A DNA stretch of 64,000 nt, taken from Iris pallida. Its lineage: Eukaryota; Streptophyta; Magnoliopsida; Asparagales; Iridaceae. The stretch is from contig JANAVB010004166.1 in assembly GCA_029216955.1 (NCBI GenBank), positions 1-64,000 on the forward strand, read 5' to 3'. Position numbers and translations under genes: made by a program. This document shows positions 45,305-59,500 of this stretch, piece by piece. The notes beneath the pieces were generated by a model. That model was not told where the DNA came from and searched no databases. It saw nothing but the letters and a program-made list of their open reading frames with translations. Within the stretch, counting starts at the first letter, position 1. Each line of letters begins with the position of its first letter.

Positions 45305-48300
45305 TGTAGCACCCAGTTTCCCAAATGAGAATAATTTTGAAATTTCGTGTTTATAATTATTTTAATAATGATATTTAATTCATGATATAATTTTTGGTGA
45401 TTTTAAATCATTTTAAATTATTTAAATCAATGACTTGTGGTTTTGACGTTTTGCTAGTAAAACCCTAGAGACTGTTTGACCTAGAGCCTAACCATGTGAT
45501 CATGATATTTTAATATCATTTTTGGCCTAAGAATATTTTTGCATTTGACCTCTTTGAATTATTTTGATATTATTTTATTATTTATGATATTGTTTTGGGG
45601 TTATTTGAGTCGGGTTCGAATTTTAACTAAATCCGACTTGAAACGGGGACCCGGGGGTAGTTTGACTCTAGTGGGACCCACACACTAGTTAGGCATGGCC
45701 CACATGATATTAATTTTAGTCCACATGATAGAAATATTTTAGTTAGGGGTTAGACTAATTATTATGGATAAGGTTAGTGTGATTAGAGACTTTAGAATGA
45801 CTAATTTAGCCCCAACCAATTATCCCTTTCCTAATACTCATAGAATAGGTTAGTGGGAGCATTTTGGACCTTACCATAATAGGACAAATAGTCCCATATG
45901 GCCAGCCACTTTGGGAGAGGATAGGCTCAAGTTCACTTTATTATTCTCATCCACACTCTCTCTCTTGTTCTTCTCCAAATTCCAAGAGAGCAATCCCTAG
46001 CAATTTCTCCACCAAATCCTTCCATTTCACTACCAAATGTTCTTCTTTCCTTCTCCATTCTAGCTAAGGAGGAAGCTACCCAAGTTTGGGATGATTCGGA
46101 GCTCGTTCGTGTCCTTTTGGAATCTCTACGTGTCGGTGTCGCTCCGGGAATGCTTTTCTTCGATTCGATCTACCGGGAGGTATAAATCCATTCTCCTTTA
46201 CATTTCCTCATGCATATAGGTCTATTTTGAACCCATAGGAATGACTCCCATGGTTGTATCTCCATTTGTGTCCATTTTGTGTCCATTTGGAGGTCATAGG
46301 AGTGTCCTTTGTGTTGTGGTTGTGTCCATGTAAGAAAATCCCAAATTTGGACACACTATGTGTTGTTGTTATGTATGAATGAATTATTACATTTTTAATC
46401 TCATATTTTTGTATTGGAGATGTGTTCTATAGTGTCTCATAGATATATATTAGTGTAGAGAGTGAGTTCTTGATATATTATGTTATATACTTGTGTTCTT
46501 TTGTCTCAAACTACCCAAATCCGTCATAATTTTTATCCATGTTTTTAACTTCAACCCTAACTTAGAAATGTCATAACTTCTAGCTCAAAGCTCGGTTTAA
46601 TCTTCCATTTTTTTTAAAAGAAGCGTGTTGAAGTTAGCTTTCCAAAAACATGTATTAATAGGACTAATTATTTATGTAACTTTCTGGAGAATTATTTGAG
46701 TGTCAGTTGTATGAAAGACAAATGCGTTCTCGGTGTTTTCGCGATTTCGGGAGTTTCCGGAAACGAAAACGCGATCCGTTTGAAGTTTCAGAAAGCTAAC
46801 ACATAGATCTATAACATACTTTAATACTAGATTTTAATTCATGCTGAGATGGCACAGTATTGATTATTAGTAGGAGTTACTATTCGGTATATGCATTTTG
46901 TGCACCCTTATGTGTAATATAATGTTCTATTTGATTTTAACCCATGTTAATGTATATACATTGTGTAATTAAATAGATAATACAAGCATGAGTAAATGTT
47001 TAAATAAATGATGTATGAGATGTAAGTATCATATCTAATATAAGCATGTATAAGTATGGCTTGTAATGAATATGTAGGTTCCATAGTATGTAATGTATGG
47101 TGCATATAGTAGTACAAGAGAATAAATGAATGATGAATGAATTCAAGCATGAATGTAATATAATAATAGATATAATGTATGCAATATACAAGTTAATGAG
47201 ATGTAATGTTCTATGTTAACACAAATCCTATATTACCTCATGTACCCCTTACACTATGTTGACACTATCACACTTGACACTTTGTTCACTTACACTTTGA
47301 CACTCTTTGATATTTATACACTATGTATGTCCATTTAACCCTCACTTGCCCCTTTGCCATGTTCACATACACACACATAGCCTCTTAAATAAGTATTTAT
47401 GAATATAGTTAACTTAGCTATGTATGTATATTATATATAGAAATAAATACATATTGTGTTGTAATATAAAGTTAACTTATATATATGTTAGCAGATTGTG
47501 TTGTAATATATAAGTTTATATAACCATTTGAAATGCCATGATTATAGACCTAATGTTGAATACCAATATATGCATGTGTATATATGTGTAGAAATATATA
47601 GCTTAAAGTAATAGATTACCTAGTGTATATCCAATGTGAATTCTTGCCTATTTGAGTATTGAATAATTACATGCTATATAGAGTTGGGTGTATGTTGGCT
47701 TGTATAGCCTTGTATTGCTGTGTGCTTGCTAGGATAGTCTTGGTTAGGCCTAGTAAGACTTGCTGGGTTAGGACATGACCTAGTTTGACTAGTGCAGTTG
47801 ACCAGAGTTGACCAAGGGTTGACTTTGGCCTAGTTTGACCTAGATTCATGTATAATGTATTGTAGTACTTTATATTACCCTTCTGGACATGTTGTGACTT
47901 GTGCTGTTCTAATTAGGAGCCCGACACCTCTCCTCGGACAGTATATTTAGACATTCAGATATCAGGCGAGTATATTCTCTGATCATTTCATATCCTGTTT
48001 AGAATTATTTTCCTGCTTTAAATTACTTTACTTGATACTGTCATGTTGGTCACACGGATTGGTACTATATGGATCTTTTCATGATATGTTATCCCCCTCG
48101 GGAGCATCGGATACTGCATGTTTTATGCGTTTCACGAATCATCACGTATCTCTATGCTTCTTCTGATTCACGAATCGCTTGTGACACATGTACTCTCATG
48201 TTCACAGAGCCATCATGAATCACCTTCACGTATCACTCATTTTATGAGCCATGTAAAGTTTCACGAATCTTAACATAACTTGAACAGATCCTTATGTATT

Positions 48301-49019
48301 GATTGGGGATGGGGGAGTAGAAATAGACATGTGAATATTATCCAAGTAGCTGTAGTCATGAATCACTCTCTTAGCTGTAGTCATGAATCTCCAATGCCAT
48401 TCACATGTTTATATTTTACTCTGACTCACTAGTCACTGTTAGTTCTCTATGTATAGTAGATATTTCTATTATAGTTCTTTTTCTCTATTTACATACTGTA
48501 TTTCCTTCAGATCCTGTATCTTACTTTACTGTATGATTATATTTTCTAACCTGCTATGATCTGTTGAGATGTACTGTGCTCGCTCCAGTCCTGACTGGAC
48601 CCGTTGATAAATTTTACAGATAGCCTGGAGGTTGCATGCTAGCCTAGAGGAGATAGTAGAGGTTGCATAGATAGCTAGGGTTTTTGCTTATAGTTTATTT
48701 TCAGTCATCTTGAGTTGTATTTATGGATTACTGTATTTGGGTTTTGAGATGTATTCTGAGTTTGTATCTTAGACACTTAGACTTCTATCTGTTGTATCTC
48801 TTTTCGATTTCATGTTTTATCTATCTTCCTTTATGCTCTACCTTAGTTGTGATTGAGTTTACATTCTTCTATGTCACCCCCATTCGGGGAGTATAAACTG
48901 TTTAGTCTTATACTGTTAGATGCATTGAGACCTAGGACAGCGTTCTACAGCCGACACTGCGACGTAGGCTGGGCGTTGTTACGTTCTCGTGCCCTAACTC
49001 TAGGGTACGGGTCGTGACA
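45305..49019 (+). repeat. G2 5' LTR (3715 bp)
   Basis: Begins TGTAGCACCCAG and ends GGGTCGTGACA. Nearly the same as 51488-55219 by eye, with few substitutions and small indels, so the insertion is fairly recent relative to G1. A GTCC-TGACT-GGAC hairpin lies at 48586-48598. Confidence 0.92.
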
Positions 49020-49028
49020 CGTTTTTAG

Positions 49029-49046
49029 TGGTGGCCCATGCATGTC
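49029..49046 (+). other. G2 primer-binding site (tRNA-Ile-like)
   Basis: TGGTGGCCCATGCATGTC, 9 nt after the LTR. One base differs from G4. Confidence 0.65.
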
Positions 49047-51449
49047 GAGATTCGCATTAGTGTGATTTCGTAGTAACGCAATGACTTAGCTGTACTACTA
49101 CGAGCCTGCTATAGGATATATAAGTTAAGATGTTAGGATGAGAGGATACTCAATCACTGTTAGGATTCCTTGAGAGATTCCTGGATTGACCCTTGAGAAT
49201 CTCATTTTGAATTCCGATTTAAACTCCTTTTCCTTGTTTTGATTCACCTTTTTCCTTGATTTGAATTTGATTTTGTGGATTTATTGTAGAACTTTGAATC
49301 CTGGTATTAGTTGATGATTTTGATAAAATTTTGTAGTTGTTGATTTAATTTTGTATTTAGATTAATATTTTCAAATCCAAGGTACTCAATCACACTTAGG
49401 ATTCTTTGAGAGATTTCTGGGACGACCCCTGAGAAACTCATTTTGAACTTCAATTGGAATTCCTTTTCCTCTTGTTTGGATTCACCCTCATTCCTTGCTA
49501 TTGAATTTAAGCTTGATGGGTTCCTCTCGTTTGAACCGATGAGAAGGAACATATCTTCATTATTCTTTCTCGCCATTATTCCCTTGCATTCTTATTTACC
49601 TCTTATCTTAAACTCTGTCTCATTACATTAATTACCCATATCTTGTCGTCCCTTCCAGATGTACTTCGAAACCCTTGAATCTTCGTATCTTTTGCATGGG
49701 TAAGGCTAAGGAAGTGACGTAAATTATGTAGCTCAGAGAAGACGTAACTGGTTATCAGATGACTAACTCGATCTTCATTATTTTTGTGCATTAATTACCA
49801 CCTCTTGAACTCCCACTTTCTAATTGAGATCCTTGACGTTCCTTATCGTGACTTTGATATTCGGAATGTAATACTAGCTGTTACCCTCCAACAAATCTTA
49901 TATGCAAGACCTAGACGAGCTCACCTTCGTGTAGGTATATCATGTCCCACTAAAACCCGTCTTCTTGTACTCTATTTTCTTGATATAATTTTTTGGTCAA
50001 CTGGCTAAACTATAACCTCTACCATTATACTAAATTTCTTCTTATTTCAATTAGAAATCTAGACTTGACTCAATTCTTTCGACCCGACATGTGATGGTGT
50101 TCTGCTTGTTTCCTTAGATGCTTAACCTTGTACCTTATCTGATTACTTGACTCGTTGGTTAAGAAACTTGGACTATGTAATTCCTTTCATCATTACCACC
50201 CTTATATCTTGTGCTGCTAAATTAGCCTTAGTTTTGCAAGCATATCTATTTTCGAGCTTGGTCATGACATATTTTATTGGGTGGTCACCCACTAACATAT
50301 TGTCTAATCAGAACCGGTACATGATGGTCTGATCAACCTATTGCACTTTGGTTCGCTTTTTCATGTATCAATCTACGAGAATGGAGACATAGTTAAACTT
50401 GACCCTAGAGTCTCATTCGCGACAGCCTTGACAATTCTTCTTGAAATCTTTTTATCGCCTATGAACCTCGTATTCGTACTCAGTCGAATTAAATTTAATC
50501 ATGACCTGAACCTCCATCATTGGATGCTCGTGCTCATACTTTGATTTTATTGATTTCCCTTCTTGCCCAAATCTCGTTTTATCCCGAAATTGATCAACTT
50601 AGATCGTGTCAAGACAAAAATCTATTTGTGATTTGTTGTGCCTAAATTTTCAATTTTTACCATTTTATGGAATAGTAACCTTTTAATAATTTCTTAGTTG
50701 CTTGTTAATGATCAATTTTTATATAGGATGGTAGACAGCCCTACAACCTTGATGATTGTTGTTCCTTTACCTTCCCAATTGGGACACCCTAGATTGTTTG
50801 TGTGTTGATACCATAGTACTGTTTTGACCTAGAATGATTAGTGTACCTAGGTGAGACTTCCAACTGCTACGGTATGCCCTGACCTTGTATACTATTCCTT
50901 CAAATTGCATGATTTAGATAAAAAAATTTAGACCTTAATTGTTGGAAAATGGGGACGTCACCCCATTAGTATCAGTTGTAGATATATATAGGTTAGTCCT
51001 TGATGTGGGGATGTGTGTCTATAAACATGTAGCTTATGAGATTTATGAGAGATTATAGTATCATCCTTGATAGGATGTACTAGTCTTTTGGTGAGTATAA
51101 ATGTGTTATGAGAGATAGGGGCCTATATGTCTTAGTAATGCATCATTCCTATGGTAATAGAATGTATTAATAGATGGTTAATAGGAAGATAATAGTTTGA
51201 GCATACCTACAGCCTATGATCAGTTCCTTTTCATCCTTAGTTAAGACCATTTTAAAATAGGTCCAGTCCCTTGGATATAGGTTCCAGTCCATATTCTATT
51301 GAAGTTCCATTACCGCCGTACAGCAGAGCAGTATTGGAGGTATTCCTAGATTGACACTTTTTAGATGTCCGTTTATTATTCCAGTGTTAGGAAGTGTTAC
51401 CTTAGATATTGGGTAGGTTAGAGGCTCTAGAAGGAGTACTATCGATCTT

Positions 51450-51487
51450 AAATTTCGAGGACGAAATTTTTCTAAGGTGGGTAGAGT
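51450..51487 (+). other. G2 pre-LTR hairpin and polypurine tract
   Basis: AAATTTCGAGGACGAAATTT, then TTTCTAAGGTGGGTAGAGT abutting the LTR start. Same module as in G1. Confidence 0.75.
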
Positions 51488-54400
51488 TGTAGCACCCAGT
51501 TTCCCAAATAATGGTAATTTTGAAATTTCGTGTTTAATTATTTTAATAATGATATTTAATTCATCATATTATTTTTGGTGATTTTAAATCATTTTAAATT
51601 ATTTAAATCAATGACTTGTAGTTTTGACGTTTTGCTAGTGAAACCCTAGAGACTGTTTGACCTAGAGCCTAACCATGTGATTATGATATTTTAATGTCAG
51701 TTTGGCCTAAGGATATTTTTGAATTTGACCTCTTTGAATTATTTTGATATTATTTTATTATTTATGATATTGTTTTGGGGTTATTTGAGTCGGGTTCGAA
51801 TTTCAACTCAATCCGACTTGAAATGGGGACCCGGGGGTAGTTTGACTCTAGTGGGACCCACACACTAGTTAGGCATGGCCCACATGATATTAATTTTAGT
51901 CCATATGATAGAAATATTTTAGTTAGAGGTTAGACTAATTATTATGGATAAGGTTAGTGTGATTAGAGACTTTAGAATGACTAATTTAGCCCCAACCAAT
52001 TAGCCCTTTCCTAATACTCATAGAATAGGTTAGTGGGGGCATTTTGGACCTTACCACAATAGGGCAAATAGCCTCATATAGCCAGCCACTTTGGGAGAGG
52101 ATAGGCTCAAGTTCATTTCATTATTCTCATCCACACTCTCTCTCTTGTTCTTCTCTAAATTCCTAGAGAGCAATCCCAAGCAATTTTTCCCCCAAATCCT
52201 TCTATTTCACCACCAAATCTTCTTCTTTCCTTCTCCATTCTAGCCAAGGAGGAAGCTACCCAAGTTTGGGAGGATTCGGAGCTCGTTCGTGTCCTTTTGG
52301 AATCTCTACGTGTCGGTATCACTCCGGGAATGCTTTTCTTCGATTCGATCTACCGGGAGGTATAAATCCCTTCTTCATTTCATTTCCTCATGCATATAGG
52401 TCTATTTTGAACCCATAGTAATGACCCCCATGGTTGTATCTCCATTTTGGTCCATTTTTTGTCCATTTGGAGGTCATAGGAGTGTCCTTTGTGTTGTGGT
52501 TGTGTCCATGTGGGAAAATCCCAAATTTGGACACACTATGTGTTGGTGTTGTTGTTATGTATGAATGAATTATTACATGTTTAATCTCATATTTTTGTAT
52601 TGGAGATGTGTTCTATAGTGTCTCATATATATATATTAGTGTAGAGAGTGAGTTCTTGATATATTATGTTATATACTTGTGTTCTTTTGTCTCAAACTAC
52701 CCAAATCCTTCATGATTTTTATCCACGTTTTTAATTTCAGCCCTAACTTAGAAATATCATAACTTCTAGCTCAAAGCTCGGTTTAATCTTTCGTTTTTTT
52801 TAAAAGAAGCGTATTGAAGTTAGCTTTCCAAAAACATGTATTAATAGGCCTAATTATTTTTATAACTTTCTGGAGAATTATTTGAGTGTCAGCTGTATGA
52901 AAGACAAACGCATTCTCGGTGTTTTCGCGATTCTGGGAGTTTCCGGAAAATAAAACGTGATCCGTTTGAAGTTTCGGAAAGCTAACACATAGATCTATAA
53001 CATACTTTAATCCTAGATTTTAATTCATGCTGAGATGGTACAGTATTGATTATTAGTAGGTGTTACTATTCGGCATATACATTTTGTGCACCCTTGTGTG
53101 TAATATAATATTCTATTTGATTTTAACCCATGTTAATGTATATATATTATGTAATTAAATAGAGAATACAAGCATGAGTAAATATTTAAATAAATGATGT
53201 ATGAGGTATAAATATCCTATTAATGTAAGCATGTATAAGTATGGCTTGTAATGAATATGTAGGTTCCATAGTATGTAATGTATGGTGCATATGGTAGTGC
53301 AAGAGAATAAATGAATGATGAATGAATGCAAGCATGAATGTAATGTAATAATAGATGTAATGTATGCAATATACAAGTTAATGAGATATAATGTTCTATG
53401 TTAACACAAATCCTATATTACCTCATGTACCCCTTACACTATGTTGACACTATCACACTTGACACTTTGTTCACTTACACTTTGACACTCTTTGATATGT
53501 ATACACTATGTATGCCTATTTAACCCTCACTTACCCCTTTGCCATGTTCACATACACACACATAGCCTCTTAAATAAGTATTTATGAATATAGTTAACTT
53601 AGCTATGTATGTATATTATATATAGAAATAAATACATATTGTGTTGTAATATATAGTTAACTTATGTATATGTTAGCATAATATGTTGTAATATATAAAT
53701 TTATATAACCATTTGAAATGCCATGATTATAGACCTAATGTTGAATACTAATATATGCATGTATATATATGTGTAGACATATATAGCTTAAAGTAATAGA
53801 TTACCTAGTGTATATCTAATGTGAATTCTTGCTTATTTGAGTATTGAATAATTGCATGCTATATAGAGTTGGGTGTATGTTGGCTTGTATAGCCTTGTAT
53901 TGATGTGTGCTTGCTAGGATAGTCTTGGTTAGGCCTAGTATGACTTGCTGGGTTAGGACATGACCTAGTTTGACCTCGTTTGACTAGTACAGTTGACCAG
54001 AGTTGACCAAGGGTTAACTTTGGCCTAGTTTGACCTAGATTCATGTATAATGCATTATAGTGCTTTATATTACCCTTCTTGACATGTTGTGACTTGTGCT
54101 ATTCTAATTAGGAGCCAGACACCTCTCCTCGGACAGTATCTTTACCTTGGACATTCAGATATCAAACGAGTACATTCTCTGATCATTTCATATCCTGTTT
54201 AGAATTATTTTCCTGCTTTAAATTACTTTACTTGATACTGTCACGTTGGTCACACGGATTGGTACTATATGGATCTTTTCATGATATGTTATCCCCCTCG
54301 GAAGCATCGGATACTGCATGTTTTGTGCGTTTCACGAATCATCACGTATCTCTATGCTTCCTCTGATTCACGAATCGCTTGTGACACATGTACTCTCATG

Positions 54401-55219
54401 TTCACAGAGCCATCATGAATTACCTTCACGTATCACTCATTTTATGAGCCATGTGAAGTTTCACGAATCTTAACATAACTTGAACAGATCCTTGTGTATT
54501 GATTGGGGATGGGGAAGTAGAAATAGACATGTGAATATTATCCAAGTAGCTGTAGTCATGAATCACTCTCTTAGCTGTAGTCATGAATCTCATATGCCAT
54601 TCACATGTTTATATTTTACTCTGACTCACTAGTCACTGTTAGTTCTCTATGTATAGTAGATATTTCTATTACAGTTCTCTTTCTCTGTTTACATACTATA
54701 TTTCCTTCAGATCCTGTATCTTACTTTACTGCATGATTATATTTTCTAACCTGCTACGATCTGTTGAGATGTACTGTGCTCGCTCCAGTCCTGACTGGAC
54801 CCGTTGATAAATTTTAGAGATAGCCTGGAGGTTGCATGCTATCCTAGAGGAGACAGTAGAGGTTGCATAGATAGCTAGGGTTTTTGCTTATAGTTTATTT
54901 TCAGTCATCTTGAGTTGTATTTATGGATTTCTGTATTTGGGTTTTGAGATGTATTCTGAGTTTGTATCTTAGACACTTAGACTTCTATCTGTTGTATCTC
55001 TTTTCGATTTCATGTTTTATCTATCTTCCTTTATGCTCTACCTTAGATGTGATTGAGTTTACATTCTGCTATGTCACCCATATTCGGGGAGTATAAACTG
55101 TTTAGTCTTATACTGTTAGATGCATTGAGACCTAGGACAGTGTTCTACCGTCGATACTGTGGCGTAGGCTGGGCGTTGTTACGTTCTCGTGCCCTAACTC
55201 TAGGGTGTGGGTCGTGACA
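51488..55219 (+). repeat. G2 3' LTR (3732 bp)
   Basis: Same ends and order as the 5' LTR. Followed by CCTAA and by G3 gag sequence. Confidence 0.92.
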
Positions 55220-55224
55220 CCTAA

Positions 55225-55808
55225 CCAGTCCATCGGTTAGGGGTCCAGTACCAGTGCAGCAGTATCAACCTCCTAGGTCATTGCCGCCTCAGGCTCAGCA
55301 GTATGCCCAAGTTTAGATTCAGAACCAGCAGAGAGGTCACCAGCAGAGGGAACCAACACCAAGAAGGCAAGGTCAGGTTATGGCTTTGCCCGTGGAGTAA
55401 GGGTTAGCTTCAGGTGCGGTGGTGGCAGTTACCATTCTCGTCAACTCTTTTCTGCATCAGTATTATTTGATTCGGGTACATCACATTCATTTATGTCTGT
55501 ACGATTCGCTACACGGATAGGACTAGAGCCAGAGTCATTATCAGTAAGGCTCAATATACTTACCGGTAACGGTCTTGTGGAAGTAGATAGAATATTTTCT
55601 TTTGTCGAATCGTAGTTAGTGGTAGAGAGTTTCCCGCTAGGTTGATAGAATTTCCGATGGACGATTATGATGTGGTCCTAGAAATGGACTGGTTGAAGGA
55701 ACAGTACACAAGAATAGACTACCATATTGGCAGAATTATTTTTGGTATTTCCGATGAGCCATAGTTTTTATTTTCCAGAGACAAAGTAGAACCTTCTCCA
55801 CCTGTATT
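55225..55808 (+). pseudogene. G3 gag tail and protease, decayed
   Basis: Resumes after G2 with Gln-rich gag tail (matching G4 63790-64000: GCCGCCTCAG, CAGCAGTATGC). Protease is recognisable as VLFDSGTSHSFMS (Asp codon 55469-55471) and the later DYDVVLEMDWLKE. These lie in different frames with a stop after FSFVES, so at least two frame changes separate them. Confidence 0.8.
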
Positions 55809-56566
55809 GTGGATGGCAATAGCAGTGGCAGTTCAGTTTTCAGAGTCATAGAAGAGTTCCCAGACATGTTCCCCGAAGAGCTTCTAGACATGCCCCCAGA
55901 AGGAGAGATAGAGTTCACCATTGATTTACTTCCAGGGACGGCACCAGTGTCAGGAGGAGTCTACAGGATGGCACCTTCAGAGTTAGAGATTTTGTACAAG
56001 ATGATTGAAGAACTCAGAACCAAGGGATTCATTCGAGCTAGTGGATCACCATGGAGAGCCCCGATACTTTTTGTGAAAAAGAAGGATGGTATGTCAAGAT
56101 TATGTGTTGATTATCGTACCTTGAACTCTGTAACAGTCAAGAACAGATATCCTCTACCAAGAATAGATGATTTATTTGATAAACTCAGAGGAGCAGCAGT
56201 ATTCTCGAAGATTGACTTGCGGTCCAGATACCATCAGATCAGAGTTAGAGAGCAAGACGTCCCAAAGACAGCATTCAGATCCAGATATAGGCATTGAGAG
56301 TTCCTTGTTATGCCATTTGGAGCGACCAATACGCCAGCCGTATTCATGGACCTCATGAATCATATCTTTATGTCCTATTTGGACCAGTTCGTGATAGTAT
56401 TTATTGACGACATCCTAGTCTATAACAAGAATGAGGCAGATCATGAGCAGCATCTTCGTGTAGTTCTTCAGATTCTTAGAGAGTACCAGTTGTATGCAAA
56501 GTTTAGTATGTGCGAGTTTTAGCTCGATCATATCTCGTACTTAGGTCACATTATCACCAGAGGTGG
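55809..56566 (+). pseudogene. G3 reverse transcriptase, N-terminal part
   Basis: [62 protein letters not shown] and the catalytic FIDDILVY are in one frame, as in Ty3/gypsy RT. Two stops are present: TGA at 56295 (after RYRH) and TAG at 56520 (CEF*L, usually tryptophan). The frame ends at LGHIITRGG, where the inverted G6 LTR begins. RNase H and integrase are not in the window. Confidence 0.87.
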
Positions 56567-59500
56567 TGTTACGACCCGCACCCGCGTGAGGGTACGAAAA
56601 CGTAACAACGCCCAGCCTACGCCGCAGGGTTGGCGGTAGAACGCTGTCCTAGGTCAATCATCTAACAATATAAGGTACCTGTACAGTATATACACTCCGA
56701 ATGGAGGTGACATAGCAATATACAGCCTCAATCACATCTAAGCAGAATGATAAGATAGGAAGATAGAAAGATAAATGCTGGAATGAAGGAAATCCACATA
56801 AATACAACCAGAGAGTCTAAGTGTCTACTGACATAACAAATCAGAACATCCAGTTCAATACAAGACTCTAATACTGAAATGAAAGAATATATACAATCTA
56901 GATCTCAAATGACAGAAAATATAAACCTAGACTAGGGATCCTCAGTCTCTAAGCTAGTAGGTCAGGCTGGAAATCTGGGTCACACGAGTCATCTACAGCT
57001 ATCCCATAGAAGGTGTCTACGCAGGCCTCATCCTCATCCTCTGTAATATTTTCAACAGGTCCAGTCAGGACGGGAGAGAGCATAAAACATCTCACGCAGT
57101 TCATATCATGTTAGGAAATATAAAGCATGCAATAGAGTAAGGTACATGAAACACTGAAAGAAAGAAGTATATGAAAGATAGTAGAGATTTGATAACAGGA
57201 AATATCTAAATATGATAAGTAAGAACTGTAAACCTACTGTGATTTAGAGTACAATATGGTTATATAAACGGGTTAGGTTATACAATAAAATGGGACTCCT
57301 TTGTACGTGAGTGTACAATGGACATATACAATTTCTTATACAATAGGATTGATCACATAACCACTTCTACTCTCGCTCCCCAATCAATACACAAGGATCC
57401 AATTCAGTTACGTTACCTTATACAATAGCTTGTACAATGGCTTGTACAATGGCTCAATGTGATAATGAGAGTACAATATGCACAATGAGTGTACAATGAT
57501 AAGGGTATTCAATAAATATAATATGTAAGTGAAACGCACAACACAATATGTATTTAGTGAATACAAGGAGATAACATCTCAGAAGAAGATCCGTATAGTA
57601 CCAATCCGTGATAATGATCGTGTCAGCATCAAGTACAGTAATCTAGAGCAAGAATATAAATCCAGACAAGTATGAAACAGTCAGAGAATGTAGTCGCCTG
57701 ATATCCTGAGTGCCTGAAGAGAATATACTGTCCGAGGAGCGGTGTCTGTCTCCTATAGAACAGTACAAGTCACAACAAGTCTAAAGTAAGGAAATAGACT
57801 GCTACAATGCATCTATATGAGTCTAGGTCAAACTAGGTCAAGGTCAACTCTGGTCAACCAAGAAGTCAAACTTGGTCAACTATGCAACACTAGGCTAATT
57901 AGTCCATTCTAGGTCTAATAAGACTAAACAAGTCTAAACTAGACTCACTAGCTAAACAAACACCACCCTAGGCCATAGGCTAACAAGCTATACCATGGGC
58001 CAATAGGCAACCATGCTAAAACAACCCTCAAAGCATTTATATACAACACACATATATATATCATAGATATCATAATATACCCTAATATAGGAATACACAT
58101 ATATCTATTTATATAAACTAATAGGAAAACACATATTGATGTGTTATATAAGATAACTTAGAATATAAACCTATAGGCTAACATGTGAATACATTACAAC
58201 ACTATATGTGATACATACAATATACATTTGCATAGAGAGGGGGGGAAACACTCAAGTGTATGTGTACTAGTGAAGTGATGTGAGCTTGTGTGATAGAGAG
58301 TGTGGTGTGTGGGTGAGAGAGTGAACATGTGAGGGAACAAGGTGTGTGTGTGTGACATGTGTGAGAGTGAGTGAAACATGAAAACAGTGATAAAGTGATG
58401 GCTAACAGTGAATAGGAGAGTCACATGTGTATTCTCAGGTGGCAGGAATGCATACAAGGTATAGGGTGTCAATGACAGGAATGTGTGGTGTGTGTTATGG
58501 AATGAAATATGGTGGGGTGAAACAGTGTGCAATATGTGTCTCATGAAGTTCAAAAATTAACAGTATATGTATCTTAATTTAAGACAACTTAGGCATTCAA
58601 ATATGAAGAAAATCGATTCATGACATTCAATTAAAACTAGCTAGCAATGAATCACAAGGAAGAGGGTTCAAGCCTCCTATGTTCAAAGAAAATATGACAG
58701 GATATATTCTTGTGTGTGTAACAGTTAGGAACTTGCGTATATGGGCAAATAGTAATATTGGTAGGAAATTTGTGTGTGAGGCAAACGTGTGTGTGACAGA
58801 AAAAACTAGTTAAGGAATGTGTATGTGTGTCACAAGTGAGAGAGAGTGTGTTAGTGAAACATGTGAGGCAAGAGTGAACATGTGTGGTCATGTGTGTGTG
58901 ACATGGGTACATGGGCTATAGGCTATTGTGTGTGTGCACTAATGAACTGTTACAGGAATTAATAGAGGGAAATATGTATTGAAGACAATGTGTATGTGTG
59001 TATATTCCTGTGTATGTAGTTATGTGTCACATAGGTGAGTTCTCAGTTGAATGTGACAGGAATGTGTAGCAATTATATTTCAAGGTTCACATGAACCCAG
59101 GATTTAGTGAATACAAGGTAATCTCATGCTATGGAGTTTAAATAGTGTGATATGGAGAACATTTCCAGGTTCATGACAATCTCAAAAATTTGAAGATCAT
59201 ATACTCAGTTCAAAACCAATGGCAGTTAGGCAAGGAAGGAAAATCAATTCTAACTATCCATTTAATCTTAGGTTTAACAAGCAGTGCATTAGTGTGACAG
59301 GAATGAAAACAGTGTGGGTTCAAATTTACCTACTCATGTTAATCATTGATTTCAAGTTAACCCCAATCCAAATTGAAATCCAAAACCTAACATGAATTCA
59401 ACCTAGTAATGACTAGCACAGGGTATATGGGTTAACATAACAAATTTAAATCGTTGAACTCAGATTTTTGAGCCTCAAACCACTACCAATTCAGTCCAAA

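Larger units (their letters stand above)
49020..51487 (+). other. G2 internal region (2468 bp), no gag-pol
   Basis: Starts with the primer-binding site and ends with the polypurine tract. An imperfect direct repeat of about 137 bp occurs at 49142-49280 and 49379-49520 (TACTCAATCAC, TTGAGAGATT, ATTCACC). The longest open frames have no domain and are not conserved elsewhere in the window. Confidence 0.75.
45305..55219 (+). mobile_element. G2: complete Ty3/gypsy-type element without gag-pol (9915 bp)
   Basis: Flanked by CCTAA at 45300-45304 and 55220-55224. Two 3.7-kb LTRs, a primer-binding site, a polypurine tract and a 2.47-kb interior with no gag-pol domains. Such elements are called LARDs and need proteins from another element. 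It sits in the gag of G3. A solo LTR of the same family is at 1996-10308. Confidence 0.92.
40541..56566 (+). mobile_element. G3: Tekay/Del-like Ty3/gypsy retrotransposon, split by G2 and cut by G6
   Basis: 5' LTR 40541-44000, primer site, gag (to 45304), then protease and reverse transcriptase resuming at 55225 after the inserted G2. Cut at 56566 by the inverted G6 LTR; the rest of pol and the 3' LTR are outside the window or lost. Two zinc knuckles in gag, the RT wording and long LTRs suggest the Tekay/Del chromovirus lineage, but integrase and a chromodomain are not visible. Confidence 0.88.

Noticed and set aside
49020..51487. Host genes or gag-pol in the G2 interior (several 60-89 codon frames)
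   Set aside because: No zinc knuckle, protease, RT or integrase motif; frames are short and AT-rich.
58194..58912. His/Thr-rich minus-strand frames of 119 and 86 codons
   Set aside because: They translate a TG-rich low-complexity zone of the G6 LTR.
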